Positions 1-8,471 of a stretch of DNA of 64,000 bases are shown here, one piece after another. Source of the stretch: Geodermatophilaceae bacterium URHA0031. Lineage in GTDB: Bacteria > Actinomycetota > Actinomycetes > Mycobacteriales > Geodermatophilaceae. Position 1 is the stretch's first letter; each line of letters starts with the position of its first letter. The stretch is taken from positions 496,001-560,000 of the forward strand of contig JHVP01000001.1 of assembly GCA_000620205.1 (NCBI GenBank). Direction: 5' to 3'. The notes beneath the pieces are model-generated. The model did not search any database. It saw nothing but the letters and a program-made list of their open reading frames with translations, and had not been told where the DNA came from. The position numbers and the translations under genes were made by a program.

Positions 1-141
1 GGGCAGGCCGCTGGCCGGGACGACCGCCCCGAGGTAGGGCGCGCTGCCGTGCGGCGGCTCGTCGATCAGCCGCGCGATGGCGCGGAGCACGGGCAGGTCG
101 CGGGTGAACCAGGTGTCGGCCAGGGGCTGCGGGTTGCTCAT
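1..141 (-). CDS. N-terminal part of an unknown protein, cut by the window edge
   Basis: An ATG on the minus strand at 141 opens a frame that stays open to the left edge, giving 47 residues that begin MSNPQPLADTWFTRDLPVLR. The upstream sequence contains GAGAGGACCC, a usable ribosome binding site. Codons are strongly GC-ending, as in neighbouring real genes. I do not recognise the family from this short piece and no domain can be named. It is transcribed away from the secreted-protein gene at 343. Confidence 0.55.
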   Translation of the reverse strand, partial: MSNPQPLADTWFTRDLPVLRAIARLIDEPPHGSAPYLGAVVPASGLP

Positions 142-342
142 GGGTCCTCTCGGCGGACGGCGGCGCCACCGGGCGCGGCGCCGCGCCCACGGTACGAGCA
201 CCGCGCAGGCGGTCGGTGCGCCGACGTCGGGAGCGCCTCCCGCCCGGTCCCCCGCCGTGCCCACTTCGTTACCGGAGAGTGACCGCTCGTAGCTCAGCGC
301 ACTGGGAAGATGAGGCGGTCCCACCGCGCCTCGAGGAGTTCC

Positions 343-834
343 ATGTCCCTCTCCCGCGCTCTCCGCCCCGTCGTCCTCGGCCTGACCGTCGGGGCGCTGG
401 TGACCGGCGGCCTGACGACGACGGCCTCCCCCGCAGCGGCCGACCCCTCCGCGACGAGGACCGCCTCCTCCGGGGTCCCCGGGGACGCCGCCGCGGGGAT
501 CAGCGACCCGACACCGCTCCGGGGCGACCGGGTCACCGTGACCGGAACCGGGTTCACCCCGAACGAGAAGGTCACCGCCTCGCTGCCCTCGCGCAACCAG
601 GGGCAGCTCGGCAGCGCTGTCGCCGACGCCGGCGGACACGTGTCCATCCCGGTGGGCGTGCCGACGACGCTGCCCGACGGGGACCAGGAGGTGCTGCTCA
701 CCGGCACCTCCGGCGAGCGGGCGAGCACCGGCTTCGCGCTGCGCCCGCTCCTCGAGGACCTGCTCGACCGGTTCCTCCGGTGGTGGCCGGCGAAGCGCGC
801 CGACGCCGGTCACCTAGCCGGGACACCACGCTGA
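343..834 (+). CDS. Small secreted protein with Ig-like domain
   Basis: A 163-residue protein with a clear Sec signal peptide: SLSRALRP, then a hydrophobic stretch VVLGLTVGALVTGG, then an A-x-A type cleavage region (SPAAADPS). The mature part contains LRGDRVTVTGTGFTPNEKV, the style of strand pattern seen in Ig-like/neocarzinostatin-like secreted actinobacterial proteins. It ends in a Trp/Arg/Lys-rich stretch (FLRWWPAKRADAG). The start at 343 is preferred over an ATG at 310 because GAGGAG lies 5-10 nt upstream and the signal peptide then has a normal n-region. Function is unknown; no catalytic motif is visible. The gene ends 41 nt before the msrB -10 box. Confidence 0.7.
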   Translation: MSLSRALRPVVLGLTVGALVTGGLTTTASPAAADPSATRTASSGVPGDAAAGISDPTPLRGDRVTVTGTGFTPNEKVTASLPSRNQGQLGSAVADAGGHVSIPVGVPTTLPDGDQEVLLTGTSGERASTGFALRPLLEDLLDRFLRWWPAKRADAGHLAGTPR

Positions 835-875
835 CCAGGCAGGACGCCGCCTCCGCACGGGTGGCGCCGTCGCCG

Positions 876-881
876 TACCGT
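876..881 (+). promoter_or_regulatory. -10 box of a predicted leaderless msrB mRNA
   Basis: TACCGT followed by 6 nt and then the ATG of msrB. With a usual 6-7 nt gap from -10 to the transcription start, the mRNA would begin at the start codon. Confidence 0.5.
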
Positions 882-887
882 GGGAGC

Positions 888-1307
888 ATGACCACATCCG
901 CCCAGCAGCCCCAGGTCGTCAAGAGCGACGAGGAGTGGCGCGCCCAGCTGTCGCCGGAGGAGTACGCCGTCCTCCGCCAGGCGGGCACCGAGCGGCCGTG
1001 GACCGGTGAGTACGTCGACACGAAGACCGTCGGCGTCTACTCCTGCCGGGCGTGCGGCGCCGAGCTGTTCCGCTCCGAGACCAAGTTCGACTCGCACTGC
1101 GGCTGGCCCTCGTTCTACGAGCCCTCGGCCCAGGACCACGTCGTCCTCCGCGAGGACACCGCCCACGGGATGCTCCGCACCGAGGTGCTCTGCGGCAGCT
1201 GCCACAGCCACCTGGGTCACGTCTTCGCCGACGCCCCGCAGACGCCGACCGGCGACCGCTACTGCATCAACTCGGTGAGCATCGCCCTGCAGCCCGCTGA
1301 GAGCTGA
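888..1307 (+). CDS. msrB: Peptide-methionine (R)-S-oxide reductase MsrB
   Basis: A 139-residue enzyme that reduces methionine-R-sulfoxide in proteins back to methionine, in the cytoplasm. The MsrB fold is complete: zinc-binding CRAC (Cys53/56) and CGSC (Cys102/105), the signature CGWPSF (71-76), HLGHVF, and the catalytic cysteine in RYCINS (Cys126). The start is the ATG 6 nt after a TACCGT -10 box. The in-frame extension upstream to 216 has no support and overlaps the previous gene. It faces hemQ convergently, an order shared with M. tuberculosis Rv2674-Rv2676c. Confidence 0.96.
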   Translation: MTTSAQQPQVVKSDEEWRAQLSPEEYAVLRQAGTERPWTGEYVDTKTVGVYSCRACGAELFRSETKFDSHCGWPSFYEPSAQDHVVLREDTAHGMLRTEVLCGSCHSHLGHVFADAPQTPTGDRYCINSVSIALQPAES

Positions 1308-1330
1308 CGCGCCACCCTGCTGCGCCGGGG

Positions 1331-1467
1331 ACGGGTACGGACCCCGGCCGGCAGGCCGTCCGTGGACCCGTCGCGGGGGCCGGAGGCTCCCCGACGGGAA
1401 CGCGGGCAACGGCTCAGCGCCTCAGGGGCACGGCTCCTGGCCGCGGTGCGATCCGGAGGATCGCAGT
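1331..1467. repeat. Dispersed intergenic repeat, copy A (one-ended)
   Basis: This 137 bp stretch between the convergent msrB and hemQ stops is roughly 80-85% identical by eye to 26903-27040. It ends at the hemQ stop with a hairpin (GCGATCC-GGA-GGATCGC, 1448-1464) next to an 18 nt block, ACGGCTCCTGGCCGCGGT (1430-1447). The same block recurs at both ends of copy B. The hairpin probably terminates hemQ transcription. Copy A lacks the second hairpin end seen in copy B. Confidence 0.75.
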
Positions 1468-1468
1468 G

Positions 1469-2182
1469 TCAGGGCAGATCGGCAACGAGTTCTGCGACCT
1501 GCTTGCGGGTGCCGGTGTAGAACGGCACCTCCTCGCGGACGTGCCGGCGGGCGCGGCTGGCCCGCAGGTCGCGCATCAGGTCGACGATGCGGTGCAGCTC
1601 GTCGGCCTCGAAGGCGAGCATCCACTCGTAGTCGCCGAGCCCGAAGGAGGCCACCGTGTTGGCCCGGACGTCGGGGTACGGGCGGGCCTGCATGCCGTGC
1701 TCCTTGAGCATGTCCCGCCGCTCCTCGTCGGGCAGCAGGTACCACTCGTAGGAGCGCACGAACGGGTAGACGCAGACGAAGCGGCGCGGCTCCTCCTCGG
1801 CGAGGAAGGCGGGGATGTGGCTGCGGTTGAACTCCGCCGGGCGGTGCAGCGCCATCTGCGACCAGACCGGCTCGAGGTGGCGGCCCAGCGCGGTGCGGCG
1901 GAACCGGCTGTAGGCCTCCTGCAGCGCCTCGGGGGTCTCGGCGTGCCACCAGATCATCAGGTCGGCGTCGGCGCGCAGGCCGGCCACGTCGTAGACCCCG
2001 CGGACGACGACGTCCTTGCCGGCCAGCTCCTCGAAGAGGGCGGTGACCTCGTCGGCGGCGGGACCGCGCTGGTCGTCGGCGAGCGGTCGCGCCTTGAAGA
2101 CCGACCACATCGTGTAGCGGATCTGGGCGTTCAGCTCGTTCGCCCGCTTGCCGATGCTGCGCTCTCCGGTCTGCTCGGTCAT
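1469..2182 (-). CDS. hemQ: Coproheme decarboxylase HemQ/ChdC (chlorite dismutase family)
   Basis: A 237-residue cytoplasmic enzyme that converts iron-coproporphyrin (coproheme) to haem b with peroxide, the last step of the coproporphyrin-dependent pathway. The sequence shows the actinobacterial ChdC pattern: RYTMWSVFK near the N-terminus, [33 protein letters not shown], and [16 protein letters not shown] followed by [29 protein letters not shown] probably carries the catalytic tyrosine (inferred from family). The start at 2182 overlaps the stop of the upstream HTH gene by 4 nt (ATGA), so translation is likely coupled. hemG and hemE lie upstream on the same strand. Confidence 0.95.
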   Translation of the reverse strand: MTEQTGERSIGKRANELNAQIRYTMWSVFKARPLADDQRGPAADEVTALFEELAGKDVVVRGVYDVAGLRADADLMIWWHAETPEALQEAYSRFRRTALGRHLEPVWSQMALHRPAEFNRSHIPAFLAEEEPRRFVCVYPFVRSYEWYLLPDEERRDMLKEHGMQARPYPDVRANTVASFGLGDYEWMLAFEADELHRIVDLMRDLRASRARRHVREEVPFYTGTRKQVAELVADLP

Positions 2183-2466
2183 GCCCCCATTGTCGCGCGG
2201 GACGCCTCGTCCGCGTCCGCGAGGGGATGTGACCCCCGCCCCGTCGCCGCCTCGTCCGACGACCCGGGTTCCCAGCGGAGCAGGTCCCCGGGCTGGCAGT
2301 CGAGGACCTCGCACAGCGCGGCGAGCGTGGAGAAGCGGACCGCCTTCGCCCGGCCGTTCTTGAGCACGGCCAGGTTGGCCGGGGTGATGCCGACGCGGTC
2401 GGCGAGCACCCCGACCGACATCTTCCGGCGGGCCAGCATGACGTCGACGTCGACGACGATCGGCAT
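2179..2466 (-). CDS. YozG-like helix-turn-helix (Cro/C1) regulator
   Basis: A 95-residue protein whose first 67 residues are a compact XRE-type [42 protein letters not shown], and the ending [14 protein letters not shown]. The rest is a short polar tail. This type is usually paired with a DUF2975 membrane protein, and here the DUF2975 gene is directly upstream with a TGATG stop/start overlap. Its own stop overlaps the hemQ start (ATGA). The pair thus sits inside the haem operon between hemG and hemQ, which is not the usual arrangement. It may control its own operon; no operator can be assigned. Confidence 0.88.
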   Translation of the reverse strand: MPIVVDVDVMLARRKMSVGVLADRVGITPANLAVLKNGRAKAVRFSTLAALCEVLDCQPGDLLRWEPGSSDEAATGRGSHPLADADEASRATMGA

Positions 2467-2963
2467 CAGATGACCGCGTCCAGCTCGGCCTGCAGGTGCA
2501 GCGCCTCGGCGTCCCGGGCGACCGCCTGGGCGAGCAGCGTCCGCATCACCAGCTCGACGAGGGCGATCCCGGCAACGAGCACGCCGGCCCCACCGACGAG
2601 CAGCACCACACCGGGGGCGACCGCCTCGCCCGGTGCGAGCACGAACCCGAGGGCGAAGGTGAGCAGCGAGGCCGCGACGGCCGCGCCGATCATCACGTCG
2701 ACGTAGCGGAAGGCAGCCAGGGAGAACACCGTCCCCCGGCGCACCATCGTCAGCAGCCGCCACACGCAGACCATCGTGGTCTGCACGGTTCCGATGCCGA
2801 GCACGGCGATGGTGAGCAGCGGCAGCCGGAGGTCGAGCACCTCGGCGTCCGCACCCTCCATGTCGGTGAACAGCAGCGGCACCATGACCGCCTGCACGAA
2901 CAGCGAGCCGACCAGTCCGCCGCCGAGCACCACCCGTAGCGCAAGGACCGTCCACGTGCCCAT
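2466..2963 (-). CDS. DUF2975 four-helix membrane protein
   Basis: A 165-residue integral membrane protein with four predicted membrane segments: [20 protein letters not shown] near residues 6-30, [19 protein letters not shown] near 48-68, [19 protein letters not shown] near 88-110, and [20 protein letters not shown] near 118-142. This is the DUF2975 layout. Start: ATG at 2963 with GAGAGGAG upstream. It overlaps the YozG-like regulator by one base (TGATG), the standard two-gene arrangement for this family. The biochemical role is unknown. The position between hemG and hemQ makes co-transcription with haem synthesis likely, although 70 nt separate it from hemG. Confidence 0.85.
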   Translation of the reverse strand: MGTWTVLALRVVLGGGLVGSLFVQAVMVPLLFTDMEGADAEVLDLRLPLLTIAVLGIGTVQTTMVCVWRLLTMVRRGTVFSLAAFRYVDVMIGAAVAASLLTFALGFVLAPGEAVAPGVVLLVGGAGVLVAGIALVELVMRTLLAQAVARDAEALHLQAELDAVI

Positions 2964-3033
2964 CGGGGACTCCTCTCCATCGACTGACGAGAAGAAACTA
3001 TCGAATGTCGATCGATCCGGCAAGGAGGTGACG

Positions 3034-4392
3034 CTAGGCGAGCGCGGCGACGACCCGGCGTGCGTCGCGAATGCAGGCCGGCACGCCGACCCCGCCGTAC
3101 GCGGCACCGGCGACCCCGAGCCCGGGCACGGCGCCGACCGCCGCGCGGATCGCCGCCACCCGCTGCGGGTGCCCGACCAGGTACTGCGGCAGCCCGCCGA
3201 CCCAGCGGACGAGGTGGGTCTGCAGCGGCTCCGGGCGCTCGAGGTCCAGCAGCCCGGCGACGTCGGCGACCACCGCGTCGGTGAGGTCGGCATCCTCGCG
3301 GCGCAGCGCGGCGTCGTCCCCGAACCGGCCGACCGACGAGCGCACCCGGAGCGCGCCGCCCAGGTGCGGCCACTTCGACGAGGAGACGGTGACGCCCTTG
3401 ACCAACCGCCCGGTCACCGGGGGCACGAGCAGCCCGGACCCGGCCGACACCGGCTGCTCGGGGAACGCCATCGCGACCACGGCCATCGACGCGTACGGGA
3501 TGGCCTGCAGCGGCTCCACCGCGTCGGGGGCCAGGTCGGTGAGCAGCCGGGCGGTCGGGGCGGCCGGGGTGGCCAGCACGACGACGTCCGCGGTCAGCGT
3601 CGCCCCGCCCTCCACATCGAGCTCGAAGCCGCCGGCCACCCGGCGCAGCGCGCTGACCGCCGTGTCCAGCCGGACGTCGGCGCGCGCGCCGGCGGCCAGC
3701 GCGGCCGGCAGCGAGCCGATGCCGTCGCGGACGGTGACGAACACCGGGCCGTCGACGTCGCCGCGGCTGCGGGCGCCGGCGTCCCGGGCGGCGATCGCCG
3801 CGCCGAGCACCGACGTCGACCCGGGCAGCTGCGCGGCCAGCGCGGGCATGGTGGCGGCCAGCGAGAGGTCGTCCGGGCGTCCGGCGTAGACACCGCCCAG
3901 CAGCGGCTCCACCAGCCGGTCGACCACCTCGTCGCCGAGCCGGTCGCGGAGCAGCCGGCCCACCGAGACGTCGCCGTCCAGCCGCAGCGGGGGCAGCTCG
4001 GCCTCGGCGCGGACCCGGGCGACGCCGGCCGGGGTGAGCACGCCGTCCAGGCCATCGGCGGTGGTGGGCACGCCCTGCAGCGTCCCGGCCGGCAGCGGGA
4101 ACCGGCCCTCGGGGAGGACGACGGAGGCCTGGGTGGTCTGCGCGGGCACCAGCTGCTCGGCCAGGCCGAGGGCCTCGATCAGCTCCACCGCCTCCGGCAC
4201 CCGGGCGAGCACCGCCTCCGGGCCGGTGTCGTACCAGCGGCCGGCCAGCTCCACCCGGTCGAGCTTGCCGCCGATCCGCGGTCCGGCCTCGAGCACGACG
4301 ACCTCGTCGTCGGGGTGGGTGCGGCGCCACTCCCAGGCGGCGGTCAGCCCGGTGATGCCGGCGCCGACGACGACCAGCCGGCGCGGGCTCAT
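3034..4392 (-). CDS. hemG: Coproporphyrinogen III oxidase / protoporphyrinogen oxidase family (HemG/HemY, CgoX)
   Basis: A 452-residue FAD-dependent oxidase. The N-terminus has the dinucleotide-binding signature [15 protein letters not shown], then [14 protein letters not shown], and the C-terminus closes the FAD site with [18 protein letters not shown]. In organisms using hemQ this enzyme oxidises coproporphyrinogen III to coproporphyrin III, so the CgoX role is the likely one (pathway inference). Its start overlaps the hemE stop (ATGA). Genes run hemE, hemG, then a DUF2975/HTH pair, then hemQ, matching Rv2678c-Rv2676c apart from the inserted pair. Confidence 0.94.
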   Translation of the reverse strand: MSPRRLVVVGAGITGLTAAWEWRRTHPDDEVVVLEAGPRIGGKLDRVELAGRWYDTGPEAVLARVPEAVELIEALGLAEQLVPAQTTQASVVLPEGRFPLPAGTLQGVPTTADGLDGVLTPAGVARVRAEAELPPLRLDGDVSVGRLLRDRLGDEVVDRLVEPLLGGVYAGRPDDLSLAATMPALAAQLPGSTSVLGAAIAARDAGARSRGDVDGPVFVTVRDGIGSLPAALAAGARADVRLDTAVSALRRVAGGFELDVEGGATLTADVVVLATPAAPTARLLTDLAPDAVEPLQAIPYASMAVVAMAFPEQPVSAGSGLLVPPVTGRLVKGVTVSSSKWPHLGGALRVRSSVGRFGDDAALRREDADLTDAVVADVAGLLDLERPEPLQTHLVRWVGGLPQYLVGHPQRVAAIRAAVGAVPGLGVAGAAYGGVGVPACIRDARRVVAALA

Positions 4393-5435
4393 CGCGCGGT
4401 CAGCTCGTGCACCAGCTCCACGACGTGGGTCAGGACACCGGGATCGGTGTCGGGCAGCACGCCGTGACCGAGGTTGAACACGTGCCCGCGGGCGGCCCGC
4501 CCCTGCTCGACCACCCGGCGCACCTCGCGGTCGACGGTCTCCCGGTCGGCCAGCAGCACCGCGGGGTCGAGGTTGCCCTGCAGCGAGAAGCCCGGCCCCA
4601 CCCGGCGGGCCGCCTCGTCCAGCGGCACCCGCCAGTCGACGCCCACGACGTCGGCACCGGCGTCCCCGATGAGCGGCAGCAGCTCCCCGGTGCCCACGCC
4701 GAAGTGGACCTTGGGCACGTCCCGCTCGCCCAGCGCGTCCAGGACCGCGCGGGAGTGCGGCAGCACCCGGGTGGCGTAGTCGGTGGCCGACAGCACCCCG
4801 GCCCAGGAGTCGAACAGCTGCACGGCGCTCGCCCCGGCGTCCACCTGCACCTGCAGGAACGTCGCCGCACTGACCGCCAGGCGCTCCAGCAGCCGCCGCC
4901 ACGCCTCCGGCTCGGCGTACATGAACGCCTTGGTCCGGGCGTGCTCCTTCGACGGGCCGCCCTCGATGAGGTAGGTGGCGAGGGTGAACGGCGCCCCGGC
5001 GAAGCCGATCAGCGGCGTGGCACCGAGCTCGGCGACCAGCCGGCGCACCGAGGTGGCGAGGAACTCCAGCCGGTCGGGCTCCAGCGGGGGCAGGGCGTCG
5101 ACGTCGGCGACCGACCGGACCGGGGAGGCGACGACCGGACCGACCCCGGGCTTGATCTCGACGTCCATCCCGGCCACGACCAGCGGCAGCACGATGTCGG
5201 AGAAGAGGATCGCCGCGTCGACGCCGTGCCGGCGGACCGGCTGCAGGGTGATCTCGGTGACCAGGTCGGGGTCCTGGCAGGCCTGCAGCATCGCGGTCCC
5301 GGCCCGCAGCGCCCGGTACTCGGGGAGCGACCGGCCCGCCTGCCGCATGAACCAGACGGGCGTGTGATCGACCGGGAGGCCGCGGGCCGCCCGGACCAGG
5401 GCGGAGTCGGCGGCCGGATCTGCTGCTGTTCCCAC
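4389..5435 (-). CDS. hemE: Uroporphyrinogen decarboxylase HemE
   Basis: A 348-residue cytoplasmic enzyme that removes four carboxylates from uroporphyrinogen III to give coproporphyrinogen III. Signature sequences are present: [16 protein letters not shown] (substrate-binding arginines), [10 protein letters not shown] (the key aspartate), [23 protein letters not shown], and [12 protein letters not shown] at the end. The GTG at 5435 is chosen because GGGAGG lies about 10 nt upstream and the length then matches the family. The in-frame extension to 5555 adds a basic tail unlike the family. First gene of the haem operon and divergent from DUF3000. Confidence 0.95.
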   Translation of the reverse strand: MGTAADPAADSALVRAARGLPVDHTPVWFMRQAGRSLPEYRALRAGTAMLQACQDPDLVTEITLQPVRRHGVDAAILFSDIVLPLVVAGMDVEIKPGVGPVVASPVRSVADVDALPPLEPDRLEFLATSVRRLVAELGATPLIGFAGAPFTLATYLIEGGPSKEHARTKAFMYAEPEAWRRLLERLAVSAATFLQVQVDAGASAVQLFDSWAGVLSATDYATRVLPHSRAVLDALGERDVPKVHFGVGTGELLPLIGDAGADVVGVDWRVPLDEAARRVGPGFSLQGNLDPAVLLADRETVDREVRRVVEQGRAARGHVFNLGHGVLPDTDPGVLTHVVELVHELTAR

Positions 5436-5562
5436 GACCGCCGATCCTCCCAGACGCACCGGAGGGCGGCGCGGGCCCCGGAGGTGAGCCAGCGCGCACA
5501 CCGTCGGGTCACGGGCAGGCCACAGCGGCGCGTCGGGACGCCACATCCGCCCCACGGCGACC

Positions 5563-5568
5563 TACCCT
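5563..5568 (+). promoter_or_regulatory. -10 box of a predicted leaderless DUF3000 mRNA
   Basis: TACCCT, 6 nt, then the GTG start at 5575. The spacing puts the predicted transcription start on the start codon. Confidence 0.5.
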
Positions 5569-5574
5569 GCGCCC

Positions 5575-6198
5575 GTGGCCCAGCAGCGCAAGCGTCCGGC
5601 CGACGGCGTCGAGCCGCCCCTGGCGCAGAAGCCGGCGGAGTTCCAGGCCGCGCTCGAGGCGCTGGCGACCGTACGCCCGCGTCCGGGGATCGTCCTGGAG
5701 CACATCCCGGCGCCGCAGCGACTGGCCCCCTTCTCGCACGCGATCGGGGTGCAGGTCGGCGACCCGGACGACGAGGAGGCGGAGCTCGCCAGCGGCCGGT
5801 TCATCGTGCTGTTCGACCCGGAGGGCCACGAGGCCTGGCAGGGCACCACCCGCTGCGTCGGCTACCTCTCCGCCAGCACCGACTCGGAGATGGTCGACGA
5901 CAGCATGTTCTCCGAGGTCGCGTGGAGCTGGCTGACCGACGCGCTCGCCGAGCACGGTGCCGGCCACCACGCCATCGGCGGGACGGTCACCCGCACGGCG
6001 TCCACCCGGTTCGGCTCGATCGCCGCTCCCGAGCACTCGGTCGACGTGGAGATCCGAGCCTCCTGGACGGCGGAGGGCACCGACCTGGACAAGCACCTGA
6101 CCGCCTTCCTCGCGGTGCTCGGCACCGCCGCCGGCCTCCCGCCGCCCGGCATCCACCTGCTGACCTCGAACGGGCAGACCGCCGACCCCGGTGCCTAG
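5575..6198 (+). CDS. DUF3000 family protein
   Basis: A 207-residue protein of the DUF3000 family, an actinobacterial core protein of unknown function (Rv2680 in M. tuberculosis). The N-terminus reads AQQRKRPADGVEPPLAQKPA, followed by a conserved-looking core with HAIGVQVGDPDDEEAELASG, GRFIVLFDPEGHEAW and SMFSEVAWSWLTDAL. No membrane segment, signal peptide or catalytic motif is obvious. GTG start directly behind a TACCCT box. The stop TAG forms the first bases of a TAGACT sequence (6196-6201) that could be the -10 of the following response regulator. Position next to RNase D is conserved. Confidence 0.88.
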   Translation: MAQQRKRPADGVEPPLAQKPAEFQAALEALATVRPRPGIVLEHIPAPQRLAPFSHAIGVQVGDPDDEEAELASGRFIVLFDPEGHEAWQGTTRCVGYLSASTDSEMVDDSMFSEVAWSWLTDALAEHGAGHHAIGGTVTRTASTRFGSIAAPEHSVDVEIRASWTAEGTDLDKHLTAFLAVLGTAAGLPPPGIHLLTSNGQTADPGA

Positions 6199-6323
6199 AC
6201 TCGTCGGTGTACTCCACTCGGCGTAACCAGAGATGGGCCGAGTGCGCGGACACGCCGGATCGGGCGCCGGGTGGTCAGCTGCTGGCCGGACCGTCCCCGA
6301 CCGGCCCGAGGACGGGAGACTGC

Positions 6324-7034
6324 GTGACCCTGGGTCGACCATGGTCCGACGGCGTCCTGTTCGGCCCGCATGCCGGTGCGCTGGTGGTCGACCCCTCCCC
6401 GCTGGTCCGCGAGGCGCTCGCCGGCCGGCTGCGCGGGCTCGGTGCCCGCGACGTGGAGGAGGCCGCCTCGCTGGAGGAGGCGCGGGTGCGGGCCCACGTC
6501 TCCGGACCGCGGGCGCTCTGCGTGCTGGAGGCCGATCTCCCCGAGGCCGGCCCCGACGCCGGCAGCCGCGGCGGTGACCACGGACGCGGCCTGGAGCTGC
6601 TGCCCACGCTGCGCACCGAGGGGTGGCCGGTGACCGTCGTCCTGACCTCGGTGAGTGACCCCGCCGTCGTCCGGTCCGCCTTCCTGGCCGGGGTCCAGGG
6701 GTACGTGCTCAAGACCAGCCCGCTGGCCACGCTCACCGAGGGCCTGCGGGCGGCGTTGTCCGGAGAGGTGTTCGCCGACCCGGGGATCGCCAGCAGCCTG
6801 GCCCAGGGGCTGACCCGGGCCGGGGTGGAGGAAGCTGTCGGTGAGCTGTCCGCGCGCGAGCGGGACATCCTGCGGCTCGTCGCCGACGGGCACACCAACA
6901 AGGAGATAGGCGAGATGGTCGACCTGTCGGCACTGACCGTGAAGAGCCACCTGGCGCGCATCGCGCGCAAGCTGGGCACCGGCGACCGGGCGCACATGGT
7001 GGCGCTGGGCATGCGTTCGGGGGTCATCCACTGA
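6324..7034 (+). CDS. LuxR/NarL-type response regulator
   Basis: A 236-residue two-domain transcription factor. The receiver domain (about 15-135) keeps the early acidic residue (ALVVDPSPLVREAL), the likely phosphoacceptor Asp in CVLEADLPEAG, the Ser/Thr in VVLTSVSD and the Lys in GYVLKTSP. The second acidic residue of the usual DD pair is replaced by Pro, so metal binding may differ. The C-terminus is a LuxR-type HTH: LSARERDILRLVADGHTNKE then LTVKSHLARIARKLG. GTG start at 6324 with GGGAG upstream. No sensor kinase gene is in the window. An inverted repeat (CACTCGG/CCGAGTG, 6215-6244) lies in its leader. Confidence 0.9.
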   Translation: MTLGRPWSDGVLFGPHAGALVVDPSPLVREALAGRLRGLGARDVEEAASLEEARVRAHVSGPRALCVLEADLPEAGPDAGSRGGDHGRGLELLPTLRTEGWPVTVVLTSVSDPAVVRSAFLAGVQGYVLKTSPLATLTEGLRAALSGEVFADPGIASSLAQGLTRAGVEEAVGELSARERDILRLVADGHTNKEIGEMVDLSALTVKSHLARIARKLGTGDRAHMVALGMRSGVIH

Positions 7035-7117
7035 GCGCGGACCAGACTCCCGCCGTCCCGCAGCTGGAGTTCACCGAGCCGACACCCCGGTCCGAGCCGC
7101 CCGCTCCGGAGATCCCC

Positions 7118-8371
7118 GTGGTCGGGGAGCCGGTGGTCCAGCCGGTGGCCGACCCGGCGCCGGTCGACGAGGCGCCGGCCGCCGTCCCGCTGCTCGCGCC
7201 GCGGGACGGGCTGCTGCCGGTCATCGAGACCTCCACCGCGCTCGTCGCCTACGCCGACGCGCTGGCCGCCGGCAGCGGCCCGGTCGCCGTCGACGCGGAG
7301 CGCGCCTCCGGTTACCGCTACGGCCAGAGCGCCTACCTGGTGCAGCTGCGCCGCGCCGGTGCGGGCACCGGGATGATCGACCCGGTGCCGCTGCCCGACC
7401 TGTCGGCCGTGCAGGCCGCGATCGGGGACGCCGAGTGGGTGCTGCACGCGGCGAACCAGGACCTGCCCTGCCTGGCCGAGCTGGGGCTGGTGCCGACCCG
7501 GCTGTTCGACACCGAGCTGGCCGCCCGGCTGGCCGGGCTGCCGCGGGTCGGCCTCGGTGCGGTCGTGGAGTCCCTGCTGGGGTTGTCGCTGCAGAAGGGG
7601 CACTCGGCCGCGGACTGGAGCACCCGTCCGCTGCCGGAGGACTGGCTGGTCTACGCCGCGCTGGACGTCGAGGTGCTGGTCGAGCTGCGGGACGCCCTCG
7701 CCGACATCCTCGCCGAGCAGGGCAAGACCGAGTGGGCGCGGCAGGAGTTCGAGGCGATCCTGGCCGCCGGCCCGCCGGCGCCGAAGGTCGACCCCTGGCG
7801 GAGGACGTCGGGCATGCACGGGCTCCGCAGCCGGCGGCAGCTGGGCATGCTGCGGGCGCTGTGGCAGGCCCGCGACGAGCTGGCCCGCCGCCGGGACATC
7901 GCCCCGGGCCGGGTGCTGCCCGACACCGCCATGGTCTCGGCGGTGCAGGCCGACCCGAAGGACGAGGCGGCGCTGCTGGACCTGCCGGTCTTCCGCGGCC
8001 GGGCCAACCGCAGGCTCGTCGGCACCTGGTTCGGTGCGCTGGTGCGCGGGCGGGAACTGCCCGACGCCGAACTGCCGCTGCACAGCAAGCCCGGGGAGGG
8101 ACCGCCGCCGGTCAACCGCTGGGCCGACCGCGACCCCGCGGCCGCCGCCCGCCTCAAGGCCGCCCGCGCCGCGCTGGCCGAGGTGTCGGAGCAGTGGTCG
8201 GTGCCGGTGGAGAACCTGCTGTCCCCCGACCTCGTCCGGAGGCTGATGTGGACGCCGCCGGCGCCCGCGGACGCCGCCGCGGTGGCCGCGGCGCTGCGCG
8301 CCGGTGGGGCGCGCGAGTGGCAGATCGGCCTGACCTGCGACCTGCTCACCGCGGCGATCGCCGCCGGCTGA
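7118..8371 (+). CDS. Ribonuclease D family 3'-5' exonuclease with HRDC domain
   Basis: A DEDD-type exonuclease of about 417 residues that trims RNA 3' ends. The exonuclease motifs are visible: VAVDAERASGYRYG (the D and E of Exo I), HAANQDLPCL (Exo II) and YAALDVEVL (the Y-x3-D of Exo III). An HRDC domain follows (RSRRQLGMLRALWQARDELA). The C-terminal third is a second helical, nucleic-acid-binding-like region. The exact start is uncertain: GTG 7118 is annotated, but the frame is open back to 7031, where a CTG overlaps the regulator's stop. Homologue of Rv2681. Confidence 0.88.
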   Translation: MVGEPVVQPVADPAPVDEAPAAVPLLAPRDGLLPVIETSTALVAYADALAAGSGPVAVDAERASGYRYGQSAYLVQLRRAGAGTGMIDPVPLPDLSAVQAAIGDAEWVLHAANQDLPCLAELGLVPTRLFDTELAARLAGLPRVGLGAVVESLLGLSLQKGHSAADWSTRPLPEDWLVYAALDVEVLVELRDALADILAEQGKTEWARQEFEAILAAGPPAPKVDPWRRTSGMHGLRSRRQLGMLRALWQARDELARRRDIAPGRVLPDTAMVSAVQADPKDEAALLDLPVFRGRANRRLVGTWFGALVRGRELPDAELPLHSKPGEGPPPVNRWADRDPAAAARLKAARAALAEVSEQWSVPVENLLSPDLVRRLMWTPPAPADAAAVAAALRAGGAREWQIGLTCDLLTAAIAAG

Positions 8372-8465
8372 CAGCCACGGGAGCATCGCAGCGAGCTCTG
8401 CGAGCGAGGAGCGGACCGTGGCGCGGAAGCCGGCCAGTGCACACCGCCGGCTGACAGCCACGGGA
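8361..8465. repeat. Pair of perfect 22 bp direct repeats at the RNase D 3' end
   Basis: CCGCCGGCTGACAGCCACGG plus two further bases occurs at 8361-8382, covering the RNase D stop codon, and again at 8444-8465 just before the DUF1697 stop. The 61 bp between them contains CGCAG-CGAGCT-CTGCG. The layout looks like a small insertion that duplicated its target, or a tandem duplication. Confidence 0.8.
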
Positions 8466-8471
8466 TGACGC

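Noticed and set aside
4407-7034. An 875-residue open frame ending in a response regulator
   Set aside because: Everything before about 6324 is antisense to hemE or over DUF3000 in another phase, with the composition of a high-GC shadow frame.
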